Numbered from the stretch's first letter, positions 1 through 9,221 are shown. The stretch: 64,000 nucleotides of DNA from Xenorhabdus bovienii SS-2004 (GCF_000027225.1 NC_013892.1:3038001-3102000), one strand, 5' to 3'. Notes: generated by a model from the letters alone, not told the origin. Program-made: numbers and translations.

Positions 1-308
1 GTGATGCTTCTGCAGAACGTCTGGTTGAAATCTTGAAAGATGCCAAAACCATTCTGTGGAATGGTCCGGTGGGTGTTTTTGAATTCCCTAATTTCCGTAA
101 AGGAACCGAAATTATTGCTCGTGCGATTGCTGAAAGTGACGCTTTCTCGATTGCAGGTGGCGGTGATACCCTAGCCGCTATCGATCTGTTCGGCATTGCT
201 GATAAGATCTCTTACATCTCAACCGGTGGTGGTGCTTTCCTTGAGTTTGTCGAAGGCAAAAAACTGCCAGCCGTTGTCATGCTGGAAGAACGTGCTAACA
301 GTAATTAA
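1..308 (+). CDS. pgk: phosphoglycerate kinase, C-terminal part
   Basis: Partial gene entering from the left edge; codons are in frame from base 3. It is the C-terminal ~100 residues of the cytosolic glycolytic enzyme that interconverts 1,3-bisphosphoglycerate + ADP and 3-phosphoglycerate + ATP. The visible part has the conserved NGPVGVFE stretch and the GGGDT motif of the nucleotide-binding lobe, and ends [14 protein letters not shown], very close to the E. coli protein. fbaA follows 57 bp downstream on the same strand, the usual enterobacterial pgk-fbaA order. Only the start lies outside the window. Confidence 0.97.
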   Translation, partial: DASAERLVEILKDAKTILWNGPVGVFEFPNFRKGTEIIARAIAESDAFSIAGGGDTLAAIDLFGIADKISYISTGGGAFLEFVEGKKLPAVVMLEERANSN

Positions 309-365
309 GTTGTGATAACGAGCAGCATTTGCTGCCTGTTCAATGTCAATACAGGACCACGTAAC

Positions 366-1442
366 ATGTCTAAAATTTTTGATTTCGTAAAACCGGGTGT
401 CATCACTGGTGATGATGTTCAAAAAGTCTTTGCTGTCGCAAAAGAAAACAACTTCGCTTTACCAGCTGTTAACTGCGTCGGTACTGATTCCATCAACGCA
501 GTGTTGGAAACAGCGGCAAAAGTACGTGCTCCGGTAATCATCCAGTTTTCCAATGGCGGTGCGGCATTCGTAGCAGGTAAAGGCTTGAAGGCAGAAGGCC
601 AGCAGGCGGCGATTCTGGGTTCAATTTCTGGTGCTCATCATGTTCATCAGATGGCAGAATACTACGGCGTTCCTGTTATCCTGCATACCGACCACTGTGC
701 ACGCAAACTGCTGCCGTGGATTGACGGCCTGCTGGATGCCGGTGAAAAACATTATGTGCAGACCGGCAAGCCGCTGTTCTCTTCCCATATGATTGACCTG
801 TCAGAAGAGTCTCTGGAAGAAAACATCGAGATTTGTGGCCAATATCTGGCACGCATGGCGAAAATCGACATGACACTGGAAATCGAACTGGGCTGTACTG
901 GCGGTGAAGAAGACGGCGTTGATAACAGTCATCTGGACAGCTCTTCTCTGTATACTCAGCCAGAAGACGTGGCTTACGCTTATGAAAAACTGAACGCTAT
1001 CAGCCCACGTTTCACTATCGCGGCTTCTTTCGGTAACGTTCACGGTGTCTATAAGCCAGGTAACGTCAAACTGACGCCAAAAATCCTGCGTAACTCACAA
1101 GACTACGTGTCTGAGAAGTTCAATCTGCCACACAACAGCCTGGATTTTGTTTTCCACGGCGGTTCCGGTTCTACCGCAGAAGAGATTCAGGAAGCGGTCA
1201 GCTATGGCGTAGTTAAAATGAATATCGATACCGATACCCAGTGGGCAACTTGGGAAGGTATTCTGAACTACTACAAAAAGAACGAAGGCTATCTGCAAGG
1301 CCAATTGGGTAACCCAGAAGGTGCAGACAAACCTAACAAAAAATTCTACGATCCACGCGTTTGGCTGCGGGCTGCTCAGGTTTCCATGATCGTTCGTCTG
1401 GAACAGGCTTTCAAAGAATTGAATGCGGTTGATGTGTTGTAA
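366..1442 (+). CDS. fbaA: fructose-bisphosphate aldolase, class II
   Basis: Zinc-dependent cytosolic aldolase that cleaves fructose-1,6-bisphosphate to dihydroxyacetone phosphate and glyceraldehyde-3-phosphate. From the ATG at 366 (MSKIFDFVKPGV) it is 358 residues, about the length of E. coli FbaA. An in-frame start at 312 exists, but its extra 18 residues match nothing in the family and cover the pgk-fbaA spacer, so I rejected it. Seen motifs are HTDHCARK (catalytic Asp and a zinc His), the EIELGCTGGEEDG segment and FHGGSGS near the phosphate site. Probably cotranscribed with pgk. Ordinary housekeeping gene. Confidence 0.97.
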   Translation: MSKIFDFVKPGVITGDDVQKVFAVAKENNFALPAVNCVGTDSINAVLETAAKVRAPVIIQFSNGGAAFVAGKGLKAEGQQAAILGSISGAHHVHQMAEYYGVPVILHTDHCARKLLPWIDGLLDAGEKHYVQTGKPLFSSHMIDLSEESLEENIEICGQYLARMAKIDMTLEIELGCTGGEEDGVDNSHLDSSSLYTQPEDVAYAYEKLNAISPRFTIAASFGNVHGVYKPGNVKLTPKILRNSQDYVSEKFNLPHNSLDFVFHGGSGSTAEEIQEAVSYGVVKMNIDTDTQWATWEGILNYYKKNEGYLQGQLGNPEGADKPNKKFYDPRVWLRAAQVSMIVRLEQAFKELNAVDVL

Positions 1443-1593
1443 AAATCGTTATTGTAGAAAATTACAATAATCAATATGATTATTACTAAACCTGATAATC
1501 AGATACTCAACACTGAATTTTTCAAATAGTACAAGAGCTGGCTAAACTTTTTCTGGGTTAGTCAGCTCAATATTAATGATACAAATTTAAAAT

Positions 1594-4299
1594 TCAGCTA
1601 TATCTGTGTTTAGGTTGATAGCTACTCCATTTAGCCTCAGAGAATACTTCGCTATGAGGTACGGCTTTCCCATCTCGCCAAAATTTTAAATTCTCTTTCA
1701 CTTCTTTGGTATCTTTATGGCGATATAACCAGCGTAATTCGCTAGATGTTATACTTGCACCATGACCTTGTTTTGATATCACCGTATTAATATCATCACC
1801 AATGGTATCAACCAAAAAATGAACAGGGGCTTTCCTCTCAAAGAATTGATAGCCTAAGCCAGCTTTACTTGTTTTTTGCCAAAGTGGCACTGATGTAGTT
1901 ATTGATGGATTATTAATTAGCGCAGTTATAAGTTCATTATCATTTTTAACATTGTATTTAGGATGTTCTGATAAAAACGCTCTAAATCCAATGACACGCT
2001 GGTAATCATGTACCTCTTTTTTGATACTTTTATCAGTAGCATATTCTCTGGGTTTACTGGCATCCCAAGTCGCATTTGTGATGTCATTTTGTATCAGTAT
2101 ATTTCTTTTGGTGTTATTTTTTTTTCGAAAAGATTGCCTGAGCCTAGAAAACACGTTACCTGAATTAGCTGTAGATTTACTCATACGTTTAAAGCCGACT
2201 TTTTCTAAATCTGATAAAGCAGTAGTTCTGGGATTATCTAAACCATACAAAATATCTCCTTCTTTAAATTCATGTATGAGGAGTTGTGTTTCTGTTTCTT
2301 GTGGTGGTTCAGGCGCTAGACCTTTATCATCCTTAAATGTGATAGGGTTATTTCTCACCATCCGATATAAATTCAGCCCGTCTATAGTTCCTGCCGGATC
2401 AGCACTTAACCATCTTCCCACCCGCGGCTGATAATAACGGAAGCCATAATAATACAATCCCGTCGCATCCCGCTCTTTGCCGGAATAACGAATCGTTTTG
2501 TAATGGGCTTCGGTCTCGTTTCTTGTCGCCCATACGGATGTACCGCCATAAGGATAATACTCTTCCTCAGTGATAATTTGCCCTGTGCCATTTAATTCAA
2601 GTTGGCTGCTGCTAAGAAGATTGTCATAGCTGTATCGCAGTTGATTGTTATCGATATCCTCCGGTTTACCGCTCTCCCAATGCAGAACCCTCACTTGCGC
2701 CCGACCTGCTTCACCAACGCTGATAACCTGCAAATCTTCGGTAATACTATTCCCGTTTTTGGTGGTGCGTAGTTCCAAACCTGTCAGGTAGGTAACTCGC
2801 TGCTGCTCACCGATTTTCAGCACCCGTTTGCCGCTGCTGTCATAGCGATACTCTTCAAGGTTGTCGCTGCTGCCTGTTTTGTTCACCTGATGTAACTCTC
2901 CCCGTGAATTCCATTTCAGGCTTTGTCCCGGTATCAGATTCATTTGATGACCGCCGGCATCAAACTGTGCATCGACCTGTTCCGGTTTTTCGGCCAAATC
3001 TTGGGAGACGGCGTGGTTGTTGCGATTGGAAACGGTGATATTTAAGGTGTAATTATTATTCGTCGCTGGTGAACTGTGGCGGATTTGCAGCAGGTTGCCG
3101 GCATTGTCATAGGAATAATTGCGGGTGTAGTTGGTATAGGTGCTGCTATCAATAGGTGAAACAGGAGGAGGAAGTTTATTGCTTTGCTGCCCGATATTCG
3201 CCATTTCGCGCCCTGTGGCATTGATAAGCTGATACAGCGAATCATAACTGTAGCTGTTCTCCGGCACGACTTTCTGATTACGCCAGAAGCGGGTGGCTTC
3301 GGTATCATTGCGGATATTGAGCACGTTACCGACCGGATCATAATCGTAACGTAAATCTTGCAGCACTTTGGCATCAGACGGGCGGTGGGTGGTGATGCTG
3401 ATTAACCGCTGAGTCTCTGGTTCGTAGGTATAATCGGTGATCACGCCATTGCCATGCACTTCTTGCAGTTTTTGTCCGGCAGCGGAGTAAGTGAGTGATT
3501 TGAGAATGATTTGTTCATTCTGGTCTTTCAACGTCAGCCAGCTTCCTTTCAGTTGACCGGCAATATCGTAATCCAAACGCTGTAGATTACCTTTGGTATC
3601 AGTCTGAGTGAGAAGGGCGCTTGTGGCATCTACTGTGCTCTGGGTTGTGTGAAGAGTATTGTCCAGTGCACCAAGATTGTTATCTGTCCAATTGACTTTC
3701 TGGTCATCAAGGATAAATTGCCGGGATTGCCTGAGCATGGCACCTGTCAGTGAACCGCTTTGCAGTTGACTCAATCCGGCGGGATCATAATGTTTGACGC
3801 ACTGCCCGACAAGGTTATTGTCTTTGGCTTGCTGATTATTGTCAGACCAGAACAAGCGTTCCGTGATACGGGGTGAAACATTGACGGCCTGCTCGCTGAC
3901 ACTCAATAACCGCCCCGGCAGGGAAGGTGCTTCATACTGCCATTTCTGTGTGACCTCCGTTGCTGTGACAGCCATTATTGGGCGCCCTTCAATATCATTC
4001 AATGTGACGGTTCGTCCTGCATCAACACTGTCTGTATGTAAAATCTGGCCGTTTAAATCATACTGCCAGATAAAATTGGGCTTGATAGTACTGTCATTCT
4101 GCTGGCTGGCATGCAGCCGAGGATCAATACTCTGGCTCAAATAACCTTGGGTATTATATTGGTGGCGGGTAATACGGGTATCGGTTGCACTGCCCACTTC
4201 GGCACGGTGATAACCCATATCTCTAACGTTTAAACCCCGATTATCAAGAACACTCACGCCCGGGGTTTTGTTATAAAGTGCGGGATTAAAACGGCTCAT
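1594..4299 (-). CDS. tccC: TccC-type insecticidal toxin complex protein (Rhs core plus unrecognised C-terminal domain)
   Basis: 901-residue C subunit of a Tc toxin. In this family the Rhs/YD-repeat part forms a shell with the B subunit, cuts itself, and releases a variable C-terminal toxin that is delivered through the TcA channel. Start MSRFNPALYNKTPGV follows an AGGAGG ribosome site. YD repeats such as YDxxGN and YDSLYQLINATGRE fill residues ~1-600. The Rhs-core end signature (SGKERDATGLYYYGFRYY, then GRWLSADPAGTIDGLNLYRMVRNNP) lies at ~600-655. The last ~241 residues are the variable domain; I recognise no ADP-ribosyltransferase or other known effector motif there. A conspicuous segment is ITSSELRWLYRHKD near the end. 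No TcA or TcB gene is nearby, so partners must be elsewhere. The tail is visibly more AT-rich than the core, a sign of domain exchange. Confidence 0.93.
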   Translation of the reverse strand: MSRFNPALYNKTPGVSVLDNRGLNVRDMGYHRAEVGSATDTRITRHQYNTQGYLSQSIDPRLHASQQNDSTIKPNFIWQYDLNGQILHTDSVDAGRTVTLNDIEGRPIMAVTATEVTQKWQYEAPSLPGRLLSVSEQAVNVSPRITERLFWSDNNQQAKDNNLVGQCVKHYDPAGLSQLQSGSLTGAMLRQSRQFILDDQKVNWTDNNLGALDNTLHTTQSTVDATSALLTQTDTKGNLQRLDYDIAGQLKGSWLTLKDQNEQIILKSLTYSAAGQKLQEVHGNGVITDYTYEPETQRLISITTHRPSDAKVLQDLRYDYDPVGNVLNIRNDTEATRFWRNQKVVPENSYSYDSLYQLINATGREMANIGQQSNKLPPPVSPIDSSTYTNYTRNYSYDNAGNLLQIRHSSPATNNNYTLNITVSNRNNHAVSQDLAEKPEQVDAQFDAGGHQMNLIPGQSLKWNSRGELHQVNKTGSSDNLEEYRYDSSGKRVLKIGEQQRVTYLTGLELRTTKNGNSITEDLQVISVGEAGRAQVRVLHWESGKPEDIDNNQLRYSYDNLLSSSQLELNGTGQIITEEEYYPYGGTSVWATRNETEAHYKTIRYSGKERDATGLYYYGFRYYQPRVGRWLSADPAGTIDGLNLYRMVRNNPITFKDDKGLAPEPPQETETQLLIHEFKEGDILYGLDNPRTTALSDLEKVGFKRMSKSTANSGNVFSRLRQSFRKKNNTKRNILIQNDITNATWDASKPREYATDKSIKKEVHDYQRVIGFRAFLSEHPKYNVKNDNELITALINNPSITTSVPLWQKTSKAGLGYQFFERKAPVHFLVDTIGDDINTVISKQGHGASITSSELRWLYRHKDTKEVKENLKFWRDGKAVPHSEVFSEAKWSSYQPKHRYS

Positions 4300-4406
4300 T
4301 TACGACCTCCTCTAAATGTAATTTGAGAGAACTACCCTAGCATGATACAGCGAATAGGCAGGATGATATTTATTAGATTTTGATTAGGTATATCAGGCGA
4401 AAAAAA

Positions 4407-4447
4407 TATACCCTTCATCTTTTAATTTGAAATCTATTGGGTATATA
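4407..4447. repeat. ATACCC...GGGTAT palindromic intergenic repeat, copy 1
   Basis: Starts with ATATACCCTTCATCTTTTAA and ends with TTGAAATCTATTGGGTATAT, giving outer inverted ends ATATACCC/GGGTATAT. The same right end and a near-identical left end recur at about 27556-27618 beside ligA, with a longer centre. It lies between the divergent tccC and serine hydrolase genes. Dispersed repeats of this appearance are familiar to me from Xenorhabdus/Photorhabdus intergenic regions; that part is recollection, not shown here. Confidence 0.6.
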
Positions 4448-4495
4448 TTTGTTGCATCTGTACGGAAAATATAAATTTTAGGTTGCTTAATAACA

Positions 4496-5554
4496 ATGAT
4501 TGATACAGTTGCTTTACAGCGGGCACTTGATAATTGGCTGCTTTTCTCTCCCTGTCTGGGGGTTAATGTCACTCTGTCTGATTCCCTTGGTAATAATTGG
4601 CATAGTGCTAGCGGGTTTGAACAGTTTGAAAATAAAACGGAAATGAAAGCATTACAGCAATGTTATATCTATAGCATTACCAAAACATTTACGGCGATCC
4701 GAATACTGCAATTAGTTGAACAAGAAAAACTGGCATTGGATTCACGATTGACGGAAATCCTTGGTCATTGTGGGCTCGATCCGGCTATCACGATCAGACA
4801 GCTTTTGAATCATACCGCGGGAGTCCCTAATTACACCGAGTTCGATGGATATGATGCGGCAACGAAAGCGAGTCCGGGGACTCCTTGGAGCTATGACTAT
4901 ACGCTGGCGTTGAGTGGTGAAAAAGGCATGAAATTCTCTCCGGGGGAAGGGTGGGATTACAGTAATACCGGGTACATGCTATTAGTTAAAGTGATTAAGG
5001 TGGTGACGGGAGAATCATTTCAAAAAAATATTAATGACGGCATCATCTTGCCGTTAGAACTGACTAAGACATATGTCGCCAGTGATATTGATCGTGGCAC
5101 CGTTATTCCGGGTTTTAGCCGTTGGCTTAATAATAATGATGTGATGGAAAATATAACGGGAATATATCATCCTCACTGGTGCAAGACAGAGTTGATGGTT
5201 TCAACGACCAAAGAGATATGTCAGGTGTATCAAGCACTGTTTCAAGGGAAAATCCTCAGCCCTGCTTTATTAGCGGAAATGTGTAAACCCATTTCGATTG
5301 GCAGAAGTGCTGGCCTTTTTTATCGTAAGCCAAGTTATGGAATGGGGTTAATGATCGATCCTGAATGGGGACACGGAGGGTTGTTCGGTCACGGTGGTGA
5401 AGGGCCGGGATTTAACACATGGGCACTTTATCTGCCGGATTATCAGGGGCGCGCCCTGGCAATATGCATTTTTTGCAATACCAGTATGGCAGGACAGCCT
5501 GTTTATTTAGTGAAAGATTTTTTGCGCGTACTCGGCGCACCATTCGCTGAATAA
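4496..5554 (+). CDS. serine hydrolase, beta-lactamase / penicillin-binding protein-like family
   Basis: 352-residue protein of the class C beta-lactamase/D-alanyl-D-alanine carboxypeptidase/esterase EstB superfamily. The catalytic S-x-x-K box is seen as S60-I-T-K63, the Y-x-N box as Y155-S-N157, and a third glycine-rich motif HGGEGPGF lies near residue 298. Together these define an acyl-serine hydrolase fold. No signal peptide is evident, so it is probably cytoplasmic, which argues against a classical secreted beta-lactamase. Substrate unknown; esterase, peptidase or a modification enzyme for a secondary metabolite are all possible. It stands alone, divergent from tccC, with no operon partner. 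Confidence 0.85.
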   Translation: MIDTVALQRALDNWLLFSPCLGVNVTLSDSLGNNWHSASGFEQFENKTEMKALQQCYIYSITKTFTAIRILQLVEQEKLALDSRLTEILGHCGLDPAITIRQLLNHTAGVPNYTEFDGYDAATKASPGTPWSYDYTLALSGEKGMKFSPGEGWDYSNTGYMLLVKVIKVVTGESFQKNINDGIILPLELTKTYVASDIDRGTVIPGFSRWLNNNDVMENITGIYHPHWCKTELMVSTTKEICQVYQALFQGKILSPALLAEMCKPISIGRSAGLFYRKPSYGMGLMIDPEWGHGGLFGHGGEGPGFNTWALYLPDYQGRALAICIFCNTSMAGQPVYLVKDFLRVLGAPFAE

Positions 5555-5886
5555 CAAAATATTCCGATTTCTTTTGAAGGGGTGGCAAGGAAAAATGAGA
5601 TTTGTTTTTCCTACGGTGGGTTTATACCGTTTAAAATAACCGAATTTCAGGTTCAGTATACAGAAATTGTGACCCCTATCACGCTTTATAACCGATAAGA
5701 GTAAAATTAGGAAAAATTCCTAATTCAACCAAGACAGTAGCTCAAGCCAATCTTTCTCCACTTTTTTAAACTCCCGGGTAATGACAATACCGACGAAAAC
5801 TCTCGCTTTTCTGCGATCTTCCTTTTTTGCTTCCTCTTGCATCAACAAAAAAGGTTTTCCTTATCGTGATTATCTGAGGATTTCAC
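5555..5886. other. uhpT upstream region
   Basis: 332 bp without a gene. Holds a CRP-like site at 5668-5683 (listed separately) and an AT-rich stretch leading to the uhpT ribosome site. UhpA binding sites would be expected upstream of uhpT from E. coli knowledge, but I could not define one by eye. Confidence 0.5.
5668..5683. promoter_or_regulatory. CRP-like binding site upstream of uhpT
   Basis: TGTGA-CCCCTA-TCACG, one mismatch from the TGTGA-N6-TCACA consensus, about 210 bp before the uhpT start. E. coli uhpT is known to need both UhpA and CRP-cAMP, so a site here fits. Placement relative to a transcription start is unknown. Confidence 0.6.
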
Positions 5887-7266
5887 ATGTTTAAAATTCT
5901 AGATCAAATTCGCAAGCCGACGCTGGATCTTCCGGTCGAAGAGCGCCGCAAAATGTGGTTTAAGCCCTTCATACAGTCCTACTTGGTAGTTTTTATTGGC
6001 TATATGGCCATGTATCTGGTGCGTAAAAACTTTAACATCGCCCAAAACGACATGATCTCCACTTATGGACTGTCGATGACGGAGCTGGGCTTGATCGGGC
6101 TGGGGTTCTCTATCACTTACGGGGTCGGCAAAACCGTAGTGTCTTATTATGCCGATAGCAAAAATACCAAACAATTCCTTCCCTTTATGCTGATCTTGTC
6201 TGGCCTTGCCATGATCGGTTTCAGTATGAGTATGGGCAGTTCCAACATCAGCGTTTTCCTGATGGTGGCGTGTTATGCCCTCAGTGGCTTTTTCCAAAGT
6301 ATTGGCGGGCCTGCCAGCTATTCCACCATTACTAAATGGACTCCCCGTAATAAACGCGGAACCTACCTTGGCCTCTGGAATATGTCACACAACGTAGGAG
6401 GGGCAGGGGCTGCCGGGGTCGCACTATTTGGTGCTAATTACCTGTTTGATGGCCATGTGATAGGGATGTTTGTTTTTCCTTCTATTATTGCCCTAATTAT
6501 TGGTTTTATTGGTTTACGCTACGGCAGTGATTCGCCAGAAAGCTATGGCTTGGGCAAAGTCGAAGAATTATTTGATGAAGCCGTCAGCGAAGAAGATATC
6601 GCGGCAGAAGAAAATCAAATGACCAAACGCGAGATCTTTGTTGAATACGTACTGAAAAACAAAGTGATTTGGTTACTCTGCTTCGCCAATATTTTCCTTT
6701 ATGTCGTACGCATCGGTATTGACCAATGGTCAACCGTGTATGCGTATCAGGAATTGGGTCATTCAAAAGAAACCGCGATTTCCGGTTTTACTTTGTTTGA
6801 AGTTGGGGCGCTGGTAGGTACGTTGATGTGGGGATACCTGTCAGACTTAGCCAATGGTCGTCGTGCGCTGGTTGCCTGTGTTTCTCTGGGCTTAATTATT
6901 GTCTGTCTTGAATTCTACCAACATGCCACCAGTGAGTTCATGTATTTGTCCTCTCTGTTCGTACTCGGTTTCTTGGTATTTGGCCCACAATTGCTGATCG
7001 GCGTGGCTGCTGTTGGTTTTGTACCGAAAAAAGCGATCAGTGTGGCCGATGGGGTTAAGGGGACTTTTGCTTACTTAATCGGTGATAGCTTTGCCAAACT
7101 TGGCTTGGGCATGATTGCTGATGGCGTTCCCATCTTTGGTTTAACCGGCTGGAAAGGTACCTTTGTTGCACTGGATGCTTCGGCATTTATCTGTATCGGC
7201 TTGCTTGCTTTTGTTGTCATTGCGGAAGAGAAAAAAATCCGAAAAGCAAAAAAAAGCAGTCGATAA
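5887..7266 (+). CDS. uhpT: hexose-6-phosphate:phosphate antiporter UhpT
   Basis: 459-residue inner-membrane major facilitator of the organophosphate:phosphate antiporter family that imports glucose-6-phosphate and related sugar phosphates in exchange for phosphate. It is near-identical to E. coli UhpT over long stretches (RKPTLDLP at the N-terminus, [17 protein letters not shown], the VPKKAI segment, WKGTF near the end), with about 12 hydrophobic segments and the early Arg (in LVRKNF) used for substrate binding in this family. It also takes up fosfomycin in E. coli. uhpA follows after a terminator-like hairpin; no uhpB or uhpC lies between them, unlike the E. coli uhpABCT order. Confidence 0.95.
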   Translation: MFKILDQIRKPTLDLPVEERRKMWFKPFIQSYLVVFIGYMAMYLVRKNFNIAQNDMISTYGLSMTELGLIGLGFSITYGVGKTVVSYYADSKNTKQFLPFMLILSGLAMIGFSMSMGSSNISVFLMVACYALSGFFQSIGGPASYSTITKWTPRNKRGTYLGLWNMSHNVGGAGAAGVALFGANYLFDGHVIGMFVFPSIIALIIGFIGLRYGSDSPESYGLGKVEELFDEAVSEEDIAAEENQMTKREIFVEYVLKNKVIWLLCFANIFLYVVRIGIDQWSTVYAYQELGHSKETAISGFTLFEVGALVGTLMWGYLSDLANGRRALVACVSLGLIIVCLEFYQHATSEFMYLSSLFVLGFLVFGPQLLIGVAAVGFVPKKAISVADGVKGTFAYLIGDSFAKLGLGMIADGVPIFGLTGWKGTFVALDASAFICIGLLAFVVIAEEKKIRKAKKSSR

Positions 7267-7284
7267 CCCTGAAGAAATACATTG

Positions 7285-7314
7285 ACGCCATTGCCTGAAC
7301 GCAGTGGCGTTTTC
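7285..7314 (+). terminator. rho-independent terminator after uhpT
   Basis: Nine-pair stem ACGCCATTG / CAGTGGCGT with a short loop and a TTTTCT tail, 18 bp after the uhpT stop. It separates uhpT from uhpA, suggesting uhpA has its own promoter in the following ~90 bp. Confidence 0.7.
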
Positions 7315-7405
7315 TGCTTATCTTTTATCTCAATGTTCAGTCTATTGCGAAGCGACATCGATAACGGTAGTTTATGTTGATTCCCACATCCGGTAATAAA
7401 TAACA

Positions 7406-8035
7406 ATGATTAAAGTAGCATTGGTCGATGATCATGTTGTGGTACGTTCTGGTTTCGCCCAATTAATGAGTTTAGAATCCGATATCGAAATCGTCGGCGA
7501 ATTCAGTTCATGTGCTGAAGCCAGACATGGGCTGCCAGGCTCAGGAGCAACGGTTTGTATTCTTGATATTTCGATGCCAGATGAGAGCGGACTTTCATTG
7601 CTGCAAGATCTCCCTTCCGGTATTCACTGCATTATGCTCAGTGTTCATGATTCTGTCACTATGGTAGAAAATGCATTGAAAGCGGGGGCTCGTGGTTATC
7701 TCAGCAAACGCTGTAGTCCGGATGAGCTGCTTCAGGCAGTGCGTACGACGGCAAATAATGGCTGTTATCTCACGCCGGATATTGCGCTGAAACTGGCGTC
7801 ATCAAAAAATAGTCAGACTTCATTAGATCACTTGACCAAGCGAGAGCGACAAGTGGGTGAAATGCTTGCCAGAGGCATGGATGTCAAGGTTGTAGCGGCC
7901 GAGTTGGGATTGAGTCATAAGACAGTGCATGTTCATCGCGCTAATGTGATGAGTAAATTGGGGGTAACAAATAACGTGGGTTTAGTGAATTATTTTACGA
8001 CTAGTGATCTCGACCCTGTTCACCATTTTGTGTAA
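7406..8035 (+). CDS. uhpA: response regulator UhpA
   Basis: 209-residue NarL/FixJ-type response regulator. The receiver domain (~1-120) has the acidic pair DD at 8-9, phosphoacceptor D54 in CILDISMPD, and K in the [11 protein letters not shown] segment. A LuxR-type helix-turn-helix follows at ~145-200 ([16 protein letters not shown], then [19 protein letters not shown]). Sequence matches E. coli UhpA, activator of uhpT. In E. coli it is phosphorylated by UhpB when UhpC senses external glucose-6-phosphate; neither gene is here, and transposase debris begins right after the stop. It may rely on a remote UhpBC, on another phosphodonor, or be constitutive. The C-terminus diverges from E. coli after MSKLGV. 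Confidence 0.92.
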   Translation: MIKVALVDDHVVVRSGFAQLMSLESDIEIVGEFSSCAEARHGLPGSGATVCILDISMPDESGLSLLQDLPSGIHCIMLSVHDSVTMVENALKAGARGYLSKRCSPDELLQAVRTTANNGCYLTPDIALKLASSKNSQTSLDHLTKRERQVGEMLARGMDVKVVAAELGLSHKTVHVHRANVMSKLGVTNNVGLVNYFTTSDLDPVHHFV

Positions 8036-8059
8036 ATGCCATTTCTTAGTAATGACCGT

Positions 8060-8562
8060 CAAGGCGGTTAAATTAGCCCAGTTAGCCCGCCAACTACGAC
8101 TTATCTGGGGATAGCGGTGATCTCAGGTTTCACTGAACGCGTCCAAGGCTTGAAGCGCTGCGTCTTCTGTCGGAACCTGATAAATCGTTTTCAGATCGCG
8201 TGTGACCGCTTTGTTATCTTTCCCGGCCACGAACCGCAGATTATTACGGAGCATGTGGACAATAGACAACTGGATGCGCGTTTCTGAATAAACGGCATTT
8301 ATTGCGTCCGGGAAACCTTTCAGCCCATCAACGCAAGCGATGAGGATATCATTCAGCCCGCGATTTTTAAGCTCTGTAAGCCGATCATTTCCCCGACCGC
8401 GACAGTGACATTGTTGTGCCCGGTATTGATGCCGTCGTCGCCAGTCTGACCAATGTAAAATCTGTTCGATTGTCTTTCCCGCTTTTTCCATCAGCTTTGA
8501 CAGCAGCTTGCGCAGTTCCGCTACATTGAGCGGAATCCGGCCTACCGATGTTTTTTTTCTCC
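8060..8562 (-). pseudogene. mosaic transposase debris (IS256 family plus another element)
   Basis: On the minus strand the stretch from [19 protein letters not shown] through [11 protein letters not shown] and [11 protein letters not shown] is the middle of an IS256/Mutator-family transposase. After FSET a stop codon replaces the usual Trp, and the frame resumes with YPQISRSWRANWANLTA, still IS256. Upstream, residues reading [16 protein letters not shown] look like the C-terminus of a different transposase, joined out of context. Both ends are missing, so this is inactive. It sits directly downstream of uhpA, where uhpB would be in E. coli. Confidence 0.8.
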
Positions 8563-8835
8563 TACCCCCGCAATATCAATCATAACAATAATGCAGATAA
8601 TTTATCGTATTATCTTAAACTCCAGAACAAATAAAATAGAAACCCCGGAAAATAAGAAATCAGAAATAAATACCACAACAATATTAAACTGGAAAAAATA
8701 ATAGATTCATCCGGTTTTATTCTCAGGAAATGTGATACAAGCGATATCCTGATAAATAATCAACATTACAATGTGTGGCTTTTCTAACAAGTTGCTATAC
8801 TGAGAAGCTCACGTACAACTGAAAAGGCGTTGATT
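8563..8835. other. AT-rich spacer before a small ORF
   Basis: Low-GC stretch with no gene I can support. It must contain the promoter of the small gene at 8836 if that gene is real. Confidence 0.4.
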
Positions 8836-9072
8836 ATGTTAAGTAATAGAGCTGCAAGACGGTTGTTGGGTATGCCTCATAAATTGAGTAATTCCAAGCG
8901 TAAGGTAATAATTTCTCTTCTTAATCTCACTTCCAGTGATAGTAAACATCAAATCCCAGAACAACTGAGACATTCTTCTTTTGTCTGTATGAAAAAAGAT
9001 GCTTATTCAGGAAAAATAACCTATCACCCAGGAAATACATTTTATCCTGAACATTTGAATACCAGTCGATAA
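8836..9072 (+). CDS. small hypothetical protein
   Basis: 78-residue ORF from the ATG at 8836, with a GAAAAGG ribosome site 8 bp upstream. It is basic at the N-terminus (MLSNRAARRLLGMPHKLSNSK), mixed afterwards, and has no membrane segment or recognised motif. A TTG two codons earlier is an unlikely start. It stands alone between transposase debris and cysS (opposite strand). I do not recognise it; a genus-specific small protein or a non-genic ORF are both possible, but the ribosome site and codon use favour a gene. Confidence 0.45.
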   Translation: MLSNRAARRLLGMPHKLSNSKRKVIISLLNLTSSDSKHQIPEQLRHSSFVCMKKDAYSGKITYHPGNTFYPEHLNTSR

Positions 9073-9151
9073 AATTGCCTGCTTTTATTCTAAAAAATTT
9101 ATTGCGGCAGAATTCATTATCACTAAAATGATTATCGTGATAAAAAAGCGC

Positions 9152-9184
9152 TAAAAACGAACCGCCCACTGATGGGGCGGTTTA
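9152..9184 (-). terminator. terminator between the small ORF and cysS
   Basis: Stem ACCGCCC / GGGCGGT around a loop containing ACTGAT, followed on the minus strand by GTTTTT. It lies ~40 bp past the cysS stop and could serve both convergent genes. Confidence 0.75.
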
Positions 9185-9221
9185 TAGTTATTTTATGAAT
9201 CAGTAATCAATCAAAAATTGA

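Noticed and set aside
312..365. Upstream in-frame start for fbaA
   Set aside because: Adds 18 unconserved residues in the pgk-fbaA spacer; the family starts at MSKIFDF (366).
1535..1567. Hairpin GAGCTGGCTAA / TTAGTCAGCTC between fbaA and tccC as a terminator
   Set aside because: Imperfect stem and no T-run on either strand; may still be a weak shared structure.
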